From Isochrysis galbana (Eukaryota > Haptophyta > Isochrysidales > Isochrysidaceae), in NCBI GenBank assembly GCA_018136815.1, contig CM030938.1, forward strand, positions 3,859,448-3,923,447: a stretch of 64,000 bases of DNA, in the 5' to 3' direction. Both the position numbers and the translations under genes were made by a program. How positions within the stretch are numbered: the first letter of the stretch is position 1; the number at the start of each line of letters is the position of its first letter. The notes under the pieces are model-generated. The model had not been told where the DNA came from. It worked only from the letters and a program-made list of their open reading frames with translations, and ran no database searches. Positions 41,201 to 48,717 of the stretch are shown piece by piece.

Positions 41201-41930
41201 TGTGGATGCACTCCGTGACATGTCGGAACAAGACCAGCTAGCCTATGCACTAGCTCTTTCGAGGGACGCGATTCCTACCCCGGTGCATCCAGCCGAATGT
41301 GAACAATTAAATGATGTGGCACTCGGCAGCGCGACTGCCCGAGATGCCATGCAACATGCCACGACTCCAAACGACGTCGGAGTTGCAGAACCAAGCGAAG
41401 ATGAACAATTAGCATGGGCCCTTAGCGCTTCGATGGATGCAAGCAGCTGTTGTCTGACGTCTAGTCATCCTGAAGCCACTATGGTGCACAATCGTTTGCG
41501 ATTACACTCCGCCGATGATGCCAGCCGAGCAGCTACCCCTTTGACTCTACGCATCTTCATCCAAGGGGCGTCAGAGGTTGCTCCTATAGAAGGACGGCGC
41601 GACACGCATATGGTCTATCAATTGGAGGCCTGGTTCCCGGATGCGTCCCGCATAGCATCGCCACACAGCTGCGCGCACCGATTCTCAAGCTTCGTCGACT
41701 TGTTGAGCAAGCTGACTCGCGAGGCGCCCGGAGAGCGCGTGTCTCGGGAAGCCCGAGCGTGTATCGACAAATGGCGCTCACGCTTGCTAGTAGAGAAACG
41801 CCATACGCGCTCCAAGGCGCCAACCGTTGTGACGGCGCGCGTTGCGCTATTACAGCGCATGCTCGACGAACTGCTTGCTTTCGCCGATATTCGAGAGTCC
41901 ACTGCACTAGTCAGCTTCTTGATGGCATGA
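35211..41930 (+). CDS. giant ubiquitin-binding scaffold: multiple UIMs, PDZ, IQ, coiled coil, C-terminal PX
   Basis: An intronless frame from ATG 35211 (first ATG after the pyrimidine tract) encoding 2239 residues. UIM-like helices: EEEQMAWALRESL (about 14), EEDDLQRAIQASLREA (about 175), TEEEQIAYAIWASSQ (about 267), EDKVLRLTLEQSLLDA (about 1912), SEQDQLAYALALSRDA (about 2004) and SEDEQLAWALSASMDA (about 2062). A PDZ-like domain spans about 881-950 (LGLTLSARRGYALVV, GLCPGDIICAVGG). An IQ motif lies near 1305 (VQAVFRGRRDRLR). A charged helical region spans about 1634-1730. The C-terminus (about 2112-2239) fits a PX domain: YQLEAWF, HRFSSFVDLLSKL, a basic VEKRH segment and a terminal helix. PX binds phosphoinositides and UIMs bind ubiquitin (family knowledge), so an endosomal sorting adaptor is inferred. 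Long Pro/Ser-rich linkers connect the modules. Confidence 0.82.
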   Translation: MATPPSSHPAAISEEEQMAWALRESLSAYGAPPPPFPPPPFPSPATGSTASALSPPPPPAYAEPPFDRAAASSYSIGGYPGLRTKSVHGGLPRGTRYATMDSGAAPPPPPPPPLPPPPLPPPPQRPLRSDSNGVAYGEFVPRPYLPPLASDSCASSCAPSVHTSAVTAGDRSLEEQEEDDLQRAIQASLREAGTNSSLHGPGAAATDSRPQLPSRSSQSAFLPHAPMHAAMKLPPSQPPPALASAAGREAANMACATSVDENSIVTMTEEEQIAYAIWASSQGQERGGPEIALAPSGMLMDPTCRSAKVTPIASLNPHIPRGELPGAQPSPFPPLSAGSLIPPPPFPHRGSPHLPEISPDMRSPHSPPSPGTPSSSVPNIALPCASSYPRKAGVAASLMPAAAPAQVQQQTHFNHGWHPSPPAPTPWSSLAPGTPLFPAPPPTRVFAPPAFPTHCWSSETSSAGQDGAPNEQGTPRLLVNRRRSNVTVPAVATLISLNDEDENSPDIHRNSQPNFGCCRVAWGCQGHATDCSRMGVDPAGTGAGPSHSCGNGSCAGDPDLITFGGEQQNPLDWTRDFATPIFPSTPPHVSFVACPTPPAELAVAQTAPGDLVQPSAASVSQPATPQYGDLKAKVGGSVGLPAVAASPTAAGLLSSAHGLASVPGLSPEQRLSPAPIQDSAMSLASAPQGFSPTPQECSVQPSLPRKSSGHWCGSCVDTSRPSTGEVAGVRAAGECSCDGSPASTPTSQHSPHSSSPPPCATAAMLAASLFPGAAPPHARFATHHEAEKSSTRQQRQAVSTSIPPPIGASKERADESTLAQVEALLCCGQIDDAVLAGWQGDRDAWEIVAAGAADRHEVELWLRAGRKPSDSRARGECGHFESPHLGLTLSARRGYALVVDVAARSAAKASGLCPGDIICAVGGDALFSCEGVAQALRPLGTCDVIDSSGRLTGRQFAERDREIADCLHVLVRRLIAQPSSEAREPEVDGGTGSFQPTTIPSASLNTAASSATACLAARAAALSSTPLAMPEEPESLPPALSLCDGRHTASPLSPGGHGGQGEVLQPSTPHENFTLPLHSIMSAELADAMREVDGLEASAPESSSTATTHEHGISSHLRDEDIDRASTVCVEDVYTPDVLDVEHEDVSSTTCERLDIGSAPAEVTSCILRDGSDSSSPHNVESPSPHSAMITEGTLSMSGTDPHAECARVADGPKAKQGPTITGEMMADDVDGIKGAQELGSDVLESNHNMASCAPSVAGHSSAQQPVPPSSAQDGDEGADVASLGDADLEWKQVEAELLEMAATSVQAVFRGRRDRLRAVATGMVSRTACSWVDHTREIFVEADATSGGRDSADSVSSEATLAIEHPNSDGVQDAGSEIQAVGAIDGVAEMDLNTEISSASVILASCQRSCASDDSAAFQLDLIGARRGDSMYERVARAEEVAQGEVAGPMVAQLATAEPSPRLVDDASVDAAGRASACLSEDEEGQDCHVESEEEEPPPYCTLPPTPPTSLDAFPLPSSSRGTSPPIRPLACPADSPPAATTSQSLPPSAGASPSVSRTDSGENTPRIPRSCDLSAPTASGTLTCSAEAAAISSPPPSAPQPTLARSDSASTIASLASSTAQSLAASTVASTASAAERRAHSRAEARAAAQADREAMRDKLAHEVSLRQATRLVEEQRRAEVRAAMTTGRACARNERNDEKERGRRATAAFMDAAGAVLDDLDAQLEQRSRLPLKAHRLASDVDGGADGGALSAAGAAIHSSCTLRTDDFSNRCACHSPQSPTCSNAVRESSTFDVDRQGLPSVSHRSAASSVAISDPFTSHCAAAQQTLASTEEDEAARVMEAVRAEIAAARAGIYASGSPASSEPPPLCLVHDTANGDGAVSGSEHVSITNYGVQDAGTAGRGQGVDDEDKVLRLTLEQSLLDARVGGETATALVSGDDTGRLPHVVLMAPSSMNAASAGLGLGRASYAEAPGGSVPLPDNLCTSCRGTLSETSVDALRDMSEQDQLAYALALSRDAIPTPVHPAECEQLNDVALGSATARDAMQHATTPNDVGVAEPSEDEQLAWALSASMDASSCCLTSSHPEATMVHNRLRLHSADDASRAATPLTLRIFIQGASEVAPIEGRRDTHMVYQLEAWFPDASRIASPHSCAHRFSSFVDLLSKLTREAPGERVSREARACIDKWRSRLLVEKRHTRSKAPTVVTARVALLQRMLDELLAFADIRESTALVSFLMA

Positions 41931-42389
41931 TGCGTGATTTCAAGGAGTCGGTTGCGTGTGCGTGGATCAGTGTTGGCAGCGTTCACTTTCTGGCGGTGCA
42001 GGAGCGGCCAGGGCTCAGCGTTATGCAAGCATTTTTGAGCTAAACTGTTGAGCGAACGCTTGCGTTTGCGCAAGTGAACGACTATACCGCAAGTGTTGGA
42101 CGCTTTGGCGCGCAGCCGATGACGCGCGAAGCTTGTCGAAGGCGCCAGCCAACTGCTTCCCGCCTTTGCGCAATCGCTAGCGAAGGCTGTAGCCTCCCTC
42201 TATCTCAACAAAACAAAACAGCCTCTTCGACCATGGCACGTGAAGCACTCCTCTTGCGACTCGCGGGCGTCGCCGCGACCTCCCCGTCCGACGACCACCC
42301 GCCTCCACGCTAGGTAAGATATCTAGAATCTAGGTACCCAGCAGTGGAGGGGTGGGATCTGCCGACTTGCTTGGTAACCGAAGAGTCTG

Positions 42390-42511
42390 CGCACGGTTGA
42401 TTCCTAGTAGGCCCTCTAGGTACTAAATAAAGAGTGGCGTGCAATCAATAGCGCGGCAAACGAGTCGTGGCGCACGGTTGACGGTTGATTCCTAGTAGGC
42501 CTTCTAGGTAC
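42390..42511. repeat. imperfect direct repeat of about 36 bp
   Basis: cgcacggttgattcctagta followed by ggccctctaggtact at 42391-42425 recurs at about 42471-42511, with an internal duplication of cggttga and one substitution (ggccttctaggtact). Each unit contains a short palindrome around ctag. It may be the edge of a small mobile element. Confidence 0.7.
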
Positions 42512-42686
42512 TTTAACGCGTAACGCGGCAAAGATGCTATGTCAATGTGTTGGGAGCTTTCCGGGGACCCACAGAAGCGGCACGTCGTGTCACTGCCGAA
42601 CCTATTGGCAGTCGCTATTCGCTATTCTCCTGCTATGGAGTATGTATGTATGTGCTTAAAACTTAAAAAGTGCAAGTACGAGTCGC

Positions 42687-42725
42687 GGGGGGGGGGGGGG
42701 GGGGGGCGAAACGCCCCCCCCCCCC
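42687..42725. repeat. G20 - 7 nt - C12 hairpin
   Basis: A run of 20 G (42687-42706), the loop cgaaacg, then 12 C (42714-42725). The runs can pair as a perfect G:C hairpin on either strand, or the G run could form a quadruplex. The arrangement is unlike the other G runs here, which lack an adjacent C run. Confidence 0.8.
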
Positions 42726-43127
42726 ATCATGCTAAACTAAATATACACTAAGTTGACAAAAAAAGTAGAGCACGTGCACATGGCACATGGGCCGACCCCC
42801 AAAACCCTAGGACTAGGAATAGGAATAAATAGCGAATAGCGGCACAATTGACTATTATTGCTATTGCTCATTCAGTTAATCAATCAGACTCGGACAGCCC
42901 TCCTCGCCTGGATCTTGTCCAGGTCTCTCAGGGATAGCGTCCTTTAGAAACCAAAGGCCACAGGGCCACAGGGTATTCCTACCCTAGATGGGAATTACGC
43001 ATTTACCAGGCCAAATACATAGATTCCTACATCAGTGTAGGATTTTATTTTGATCAAAAAGAAATTGGGCCGACACATAATGGTGTAGATATGCCTCGAG
43101 AGAGGAGGAGAGACGGAGCATCGGGCG

Positions 43128-46100
43128 ATGGCGACAGTTAGTTGGGGCCTGCCTCGCCACGGCTGTGCGGCCTCTGCAGAGGAGGGTTGTGCGGTGGTGC
43201 CGCGCTTGCTGTGCGGACTGCCTCGCCAGATCCGTCAGCTCAGCTGTGGGGAGAGCCACTCGCTCGCCCTCAGCGAGGGAGGAGAGGTCTACTCGTGGGG
43301 CAGCGCTCTTATGGGAGCACTTGGCCATCCAGAGCTTCGGGACGAGAGCTTGCCGCGCCGGCTCGAGCTTTTGGGAGGTCCGAGCGTGCAGATCGGTGCC
43401 GCCAAGCATCATTCGGCTGTCCTCTCGTCGGAGGGTATCGTCTGGACCTTTGGGTGGGACGGAAGCGCGAGCAGCAGATGTCAGCGAGTGCCTGTGCCTC
43501 TCGCGCACACGCGTGCGGGGGGTGCGAGAGCGCTCGCCGTTGGCGATGGTCATATTGCTGCCCTCACGCGTTCAGACGGAATAGTCTGCGTGGGTGGCGG
43601 CGCCCTTTTTGCAGGCTTGCTTGACGGCGAGGTAGTCACAGCGCTTGCGGCCGGCTCGCGGCACACCGCCGCTCTCACATCCCGAGGATCGGTCTTCACA
43701 TGGACACACTCACGGCCGGGTTCTTCGCTCGATAGCCAGCCTTCACTACCACCTCTGCAGCCGGTACTTCGTCCCTGGTTCGAGGGAAGCGAGGTCATAA
43801 CGTGCGTTGGCGATTTCACTGCGGCAGCGCAGCGCGTTAACGATGCTTCCATTATCCGATGGGAGCGGCCATCTGGCGATGTTGCCAAACCAGCCATACG
43901 TGGTGAGCATGCATGTCCATGCCAGGTACTCGGGCTCTCCGGTGGCGGTGGCTACTTATTCGCAATGCTTGTAACAGGGCATGCGCTTTGCGTACCAGGT
44001 GGCACTGAAGCTTCGGCGGGTGGTTTTGGTAGCATGCCACAAGGAGTTGCTCCACAGCTCGCTCAGCCAGGAATCATCCTCAGACTTGGGGTGCGAGCCG
44101 AAGACGAGGGGGCACGCTTGGCCTGTATTGCCGTCAGCACCTTTCACGCGATGGCGCACTTCTCTGGCTTGTCGACGTCGCCGGATGCTGTTCCTCCGCG
44201 CAGAACTGAGGCTGAGCATACAGATAAGGTAGAGATGAGGTTTGCTGAGGAGCGTCAGATCGATTCACAATCACCACTTACGGGTGGACCATCCGTCACA
44301 GACAATGTTGTTGCTGCGATTCGTAGCGTTAAGCTACCTGAGTCGACGGTGCCTACAGCTTTTCTTGATGCGGATTCGCACTCGATGCCTTCGTCCATAG
44401 CCACGATGAAAGAAGTGGCGACTCGTGTGACGACGGAGGAGATGCATGGTGGACCAAGTGGGTCATATTCCTTCATGCACGAGCAAGCGCATGCTCCTCT
44501 CACTGTCCAGCAAAATGCAGCGCACGGAGGTATCGGCAAGGCAACATCTTCTACCGAGATGCGGCATCAGCAATGTGTAGCAAGACCATGCGACACTCAG
44601 CGTGAGCAGCCTTCTTTCAAGCAGGAATGTGAACGTTGTTCGTGCTTTCCTGATGAAACAATGAGCCAGTGGCAGGATCGCCATCGTGGTCATGCTCTTG
44701 AGGTGGCCTCAAAAGTGCCTGCTAGAGGAGCTTGTGATGTAAAGGCGAGGACAGCCTCGGAGACACCTTCTCCATTGGTGACCAGCCTGCAGGCTCCTCC
44801 CCCACAGCCCTCGGCATCCACAGTTTCGTTTCCCCACAGCCCACAAAGCGTAGACCACAACGATCCTCATAGTCAACTCCATGATGTTCTGAAAGATGGT
44901 TTATTAAGTCAGCTGCGCGCCGAGATGCGTGACAGCATGCGAGAGGAGATGCGGGCGAGTTTCCAAGATCATCTTGTTGATGAAATTCACCGCACGTTTG
45001 CGGAAGCGATACAGCTGCGCATGGCTGAAGTAGAAGGGGCAATAATTTCTGCCTTGAGTACGCCACCGACTACAGTGCGACCTCCGCAAGCGGCCGAATC
45101 GGGGCAATCTGCAGATCTTTCGAATATCTCTCCAGCACAACCTTCTCTTATGCTGGCATCAGATTGTGTGCATGCACCATCTCCGCCACTAGACGAACCG
45201 GCAAGACGTATTCACCCGCGCATGGCAGCTACATCGCTATCATGGTCGTCTATGCCGCCCTCAAGCCTTCACGATCACTCCTGTCTGGGTACATTCACTC
45301 ACACGAGGTACGACTCTTGCCAAGAGATGCATGGCCTCAGCCAAACAACTCTCACATCATCCCAACACAGTCAAATGCACTGGCCGAGCTCCATGGACTT
45401 GCTTCCCGAACAAGATGACCAACATGGTCCTAAAGGTGTTTCAGAGTCGTTCGCATCCATACGGCGATGCTCCGACTATTCTCAAGGATCCCTGGGCTGT
45501 GTGGATGACCCGATGATCGATCATCCAGCCCTTAACACGTTTCAAACAACAGCAAAATCCCCGACTCGGGCGCGGAGTGAGGTTCGCACTCCATACCAAG
45601 GCGACCACCGCCATGTTGATGATGATGTCGCTGCATCCCCTCGGAGCTTCGAGCGCCACGAAGGGCAAGGCTTGAGCAGTAGGCACGAACCACATGACGA
45701 GTTGGCCACTGCCGACGAGCTCACCGCAGATTTTCTTGAGCTAGAACGACGAGCTCAGGTTACAGCTGGCTATGAGCCGCCAAAGACTATGGTGCATTGC
45801 ACGGGCACTGAGTTTGTAGGGGTAGCGTGGCCTGCTATGCCAACTCAGAAGACACTCAACGAGCCACCTTCATCGGGCGAGCCCTTGTTGACTCCTCCAG
45901 ACTCTACTTCAGAGCGGACCCGACATCCCGAGCCCCAAGCGCAGGTTTTATCTGCGATTTCAGTAGGCAACCAGGGTGGAATCGTTGAAGGCTCCAAGCC
46001 TCACCCGCCGCGGCAAAGCAGGCCTGTCCCATTACGGCCCGCTTGGGTCGACGTGCGGCCAACGCACACAACTCCTACCGACAAATGGAGGCGTCCTGGG

Positions 46101-46718
46101 GCGCGGAGGCGGGGGGCCCCGGGTGTTTTACCCTCAGATAGTGTGGGTACGGAAACGGAGAATCGCCATCGCTCGGGCGCAGCCTTGAAAAGCTGCTGTG
46201 TGAAATCCGCACCGTGCTGCCCGGCAACGGCCCTTACCAATGGTGCAAGGCGCAAATTGAGGATTAATGACTCGCTTGGTAGCTCCTCGAATTCTGCTCC
46301 CAGAAGTCGAAATCAGCAGCGCGAGGCGCGCTCTCCACAATCCATGTGCACATGCACGCCCACAAACGCCCAATCGCGGGCACTTAGCCACTGTGAGGGA
46401 TCGATATTGCTGTCTTCGCAACCGGAGCTCGTTGTCGTACAAAATTCGGAAAACATACATCGCTCGCATGCGGCCTCTTCCCGCCCGGCACAGCGTCAGC
46501 GTTCACAGCTTGTTCCGTCGGTGTCCTCGGAGATTGTACCGCGAGCCTCACCATTCTCCACGTGTTCTGCCCCTCAGAACCTCACTTTTAACACCGCTCG
46601 ACTAGAAAAGACATTAAATCGGACATTCGCTTGCAGCGGCAGCGTTCAACATGCGGGAGCGCCCGCTCCCTCCGATAGGCCGACAAGCAAGGACTGGTTT
46701 GAACGTGTAGGCCATTAA
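43128..46718 (+). CDS. RCC1-repeat (beta-propeller) protein with long disordered C-terminus
   Basis: An intronless frame of 1196 residues from ATG 43128. Residues about 20-345 contain RCC1/ATS1-type blades: RQLSCGESHSLALSEGGEVY followed by SWGSALMGALGH, QIGAAKHHSAVLSSEGIVWT followed by FGWDG, and ALAAGSRHTAALTSRGSVFT. These spaced about 50 residues apart are the family signature. A charged amphipathic helix at about 590-640 (QLRAEMRDSMREEMRASF) suggests oligomerisation. The rest is Ser/Pro/His-rich, with a basic C-terminal third. RCC1-like propellers act as exchange factors or protein-binding platforms (family knowledge); which applies here cannot be told. No membrane segment or catalytic domain is seen. 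Confidence 0.82.
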   Translation: MATVSWGLPRHGCAASAEEGCAVVPRLLCGLPRQIRQLSCGESHSLALSEGGEVYSWGSALMGALGHPELRDESLPRRLELLGGPSVQIGAAKHHSAVLSSEGIVWTFGWDGSASSRCQRVPVPLAHTRAGGARALAVGDGHIAALTRSDGIVCVGGGALFAGLLDGEVVTALAAGSRHTAALTSRGSVFTWTHSRPGSSLDSQPSLPPLQPVLRPWFEGSEVITCVGDFTAAAQRVNDASIIRWERPSGDVAKPAIRGEHACPCQVLGLSGGGGYLFAMLVTGHALCVPGGTEASAGGFGSMPQGVAPQLAQPGIILRLGVRAEDEGARLACIAVSTFHAMAHFSGLSTSPDAVPPRRTEAEHTDKVEMRFAEERQIDSQSPLTGGPSVTDNVVAAIRSVKLPESTVPTAFLDADSHSMPSSIATMKEVATRVTTEEMHGGPSGSYSFMHEQAHAPLTVQQNAAHGGIGKATSSTEMRHQQCVARPCDTQREQPSFKQECERCSCFPDETMSQWQDRHRGHALEVASKVPARGACDVKARTASETPSPLVTSLQAPPPQPSASTVSFPHSPQSVDHNDPHSQLHDVLKDGLLSQLRAEMRDSMREEMRASFQDHLVDEIHRTFAEAIQLRMAEVEGAIISALSTPPTTVRPPQAAESGQSADLSNISPAQPSLMLASDCVHAPSPPLDEPARRIHPRMAATSLSWSSMPPSSLHDHSCLGTFTHTRYDSCQEMHGLSQTTLTSSQHSQMHWPSSMDLLPEQDDQHGPKGVSESFASIRRCSDYSQGSLGCVDDPMIDHPALNTFQTTAKSPTRARSEVRTPYQGDHRHVDDDVAASPRSFERHEGQGLSSRHEPHDELATADELTADFLELERRAQVTAGYEPPKTMVHCTGTEFVGVAWPAMPTQKTLNEPPSSGEPLLTPPDSTSERTRHPEPQAQVLSAISVGNQGGIVEGSKPHPPRQSRPVPLRPAWVDVRPTHTTPTDKWRRPGARRRGAPGVLPSDSVGTETENRHRSGAALKSCCVKSAPCCPATALTNGARRKLRINDSLGSSSNSAPRSRNQQREARSPQSMCTCTPTNAQSRALSHCEGSILLSSQPELVVVQNSENIHRSHAASSRPAQRQRSQLVPSVSSEIVPRASPFSTCSAPQNLTFNTARLEKTLNRTFACSGSVQHAGAPAPSDRPTSKDWFERVGH

Positions 46719-46924
46719 GCGCCGTAGGTATGCATATCAATCAGCGTCACATTCGTTGTCTTTGTCCGCATTGGTCGTGCTAATGAGTTTCATGGATGAC
46801 TTTTACTTGACCTCTCAAATGTACCAAAGCACGGCCCCATTTTCGGTTGGAATGCTCCATCTTCAAAAAGAGCTAGGGTCGTGGAGCGCGTGCCGCGCCC
46901 CACCTCTTTCGCCGGCTCGAGCCT
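46719..46924. other. 3' flank of the RCC1 gene
   Basis: Short spacer before repeat block B. Nothing recognised. Confidence 0.4.
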
Positions 46925-47214
46925 CTAGATGATAATAATAAGACATCTGAGCGTTCGTACCACTATTCCCACTAGCGCCCGGTACTATCACGACACCCCT
47001 CAGCGCACCTGCCCGTGCGCCTTGACGTGTGCTAGTGCTAGTGCGCTACAGACACATACGTATTTGTACCCCTTCGTCAAATCTCCCTCCTCACAGCAGA
47101 CCCCGGGCTCCCATTATAACTCCCCACAAGTTACAATGACAATGAGGGAAAACTCAGAGCGTAAACTCTGTGAGACGGACCGACCTGCGTCGGGCGACTC
47201 ACCAAGAAAAAGCA

Positions 47215-47246
<32 letters not shown>
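46925..47246 (+). repeat. dispersed repeat block B, copy 2, ending in G29
   Basis: Homologous to the reverse complement of 8180-8485. It begins gataataataa and ends with a run of 29 G at 47218-47246, the longest in the window. The other copy has caccgggggaaaa at the corresponding point, so the run probably grew by slippage from a short G tract. Confidence 0.75.
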
Positions 47247-47329
47247 AGAACCTCTCGTCCGTGAAGCTGAATGGCCCTCACAGCTCTCGCTGCGAGCATT
47301 CCTCGAGAAATAACAGACTGCAAAACTAT

Positions 47330-47692
47330 TGGTATAGTGTTAGCGATGCAGCGCGCGCGCCGACCGCTCCCACCTCGCAGCCCCCCGCCGTCACGACGCC
47401 CCAACGGGGCCGCCCCAAGCCGCCGGAGCCGAAGCGCTCGCAGGCCTCCGCACCGCCCGACAACGACGTCGAAATGGCGTCCCCATCCTCGGCTTCCAGG
47501 CAGCCACCCACAGCAGCAGGAAGCAGGAAGCAGGGAATAGATAGGAATAGGCAAAGTCCTGTTCCCTGCACACACTCAGCACCAGAGCCAAGCTCTGCCG
47601 AGCGGCTCCCCCGCTCTGCCCCCGAATCAAGGACTCCCCGTGGTGGGTGGCGGCACTGCTGCCACCCCCACGGTGGCAACTCCTACCATTAG
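47330..47692 (+). mobile_element. repeat-family ORF region, copy 2 (frameshifted)
   Basis: The leader AACTATTGGTATAGT precedes ATG at 47346. The ATG frame diverges after four codons, while the next frame reads TAPTSQPPAVTTPQRGRPKP and continues to a stop at 47690, matching copy 3 at 28430-28645. A one-base change near the start has broken the frame. The peptide is Pro/Arg/Ser-rich with no known domain. Confidence 0.6.
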
Positions 47693-47742
47693 TGCGCGTG
47701 GGCTCGCGCGGCCCCGGTGCGGTTTCACTCCGCGTTTGACTT

Positions 47743-47800
47743 TCACCGAGGTTTCTTTCACTCCGCGTTTGACTTCAAACGCGGAGTGAAACCTCGGTGA
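47743..47800. repeat. long hairpin, 26-bp stem with 4-nt bulge
   Basis: Arm 47743-47772 and arm 47775-47800 are complementary over 26 bases, with only an extra cttt in the left arm and a 2-nt loop. Part of the left arm (tttcactccgcgtttgactt) is also present as a direct copy at 47723-47742. To the right (47840-47950) several gatagctctcggggg-like units recur. Confidence 0.85.
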
Positions 47801-48249
47801 AATCGGAGGGAGTGAAACCCCTGCAAAAATACCCGAATAGCTCTCGGGGGATTTTCTCGGTCCCCCGGTAGCTCTCGGTGCGGCTGTTGGCGATCGGGGT
47901 AAAATTTCCCCCCGATAGCTCTCGGGGGTCCCCGATAGCTCCTGGGGGGGCGTTGGCTCCTGGGGGGTAACATATACATATATACAACACGAGTTCCTAT
48001 ATACTACTATATATATAGTAAGTGGCATGTAGTATGTATCGCTATTCCTAGAGCGGTTGCGCAAACCCGTAGTCTTAAAGACTACCGGGTTGTCTTCGGG
48101 GGGGGGGGGGGAAGACAACGGAAAATGTCTGCCTCCTTTGCCGCCTTCTGAGCAACGGTCGAAGCCTCGCCGATCTTCCCCAAGGTTCGCTCCCTCCCCT
48201 CGAGGGTCTCCCCTGTCATCTCCCCGCTTGGAGTGCCCAGGTTTGCCCT

Positions 48250-48717
48250 GACAACCCACTAAACAGGGCGCACAAGTCATAGGGTCAGGGAGGCTCGGCA
48301 CCCCAACGCACATCGCCCACCCCCAGAGCGCACTGCGCACGGCCATCCAACTCGCCTAACGCATATCCTTGCACAGCAGACGGACGCAACCACGTGCTGA
48401 CCCCCTTCAACCAGATCAATTGGTATGTCTTGGCGGGCGGCAGCCGCCAGCAGAAATGCATGTATTGCGGCATGCATACCTCGACCGCTTGCAGCATCTG
48501 CAGTACGCCCGGTAACGGCCTCGTGCCGGTTTGCGTCAGCCAAAATCGTAAGGGCATTCGCAAAGAGTGCGCTGCCACGCATGAGCGATTCCCAAATTGG
48601 TATCCTCGGGGAGACCCCAAGCGACCGGGCCGCGGCGGCAACAAGCGTAGTCGCAGCGCCAATTATAATCCCGCTATGTATATGCCAGATTGCATGCCCT
48701 GTGATGACGACTAGTTG
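48250..48717 (+). pseudogene. piggyBac-type transposase C-terminal zinc-ribbon relic
   Basis: An open frame ends with TAG at 48714 and contains FNQINWYVLAGGSRQQKCMY followed by CGMHTSTACSICS, then LVPVCVSQ and ECAATHERF. The pattern C-x2-C ... C-x2-C ... C ... H resembles the C-terminal zinc ribbon of piggyBac-derived transposases (family knowledge). No ATG suits the frame and the DDE catalytic part is absent nearby, so it would be a fragment. Identification rests on Cys spacing only. Confidence 0.45.

Larger units (their letters stand above)
41931..43127. other. intergenic; direct repeats and a G20/C12 hairpin
   Basis: Contains the duplicated segment at 42390-42425 and 42471-42511 and the G-run/C-run pair at 42687-42725, described separately. 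Lower-GC sequence at 42730-43080 precedes the RCC1 gene. No gene supported in either strand. Confidence 0.5.

Noticed and set aside
47830..47950. Possible CRISPR-like array of gatagctctcggggg units
   Set aside because: Units are degenerate, spacing is irregular and the genome is eukaryotic.
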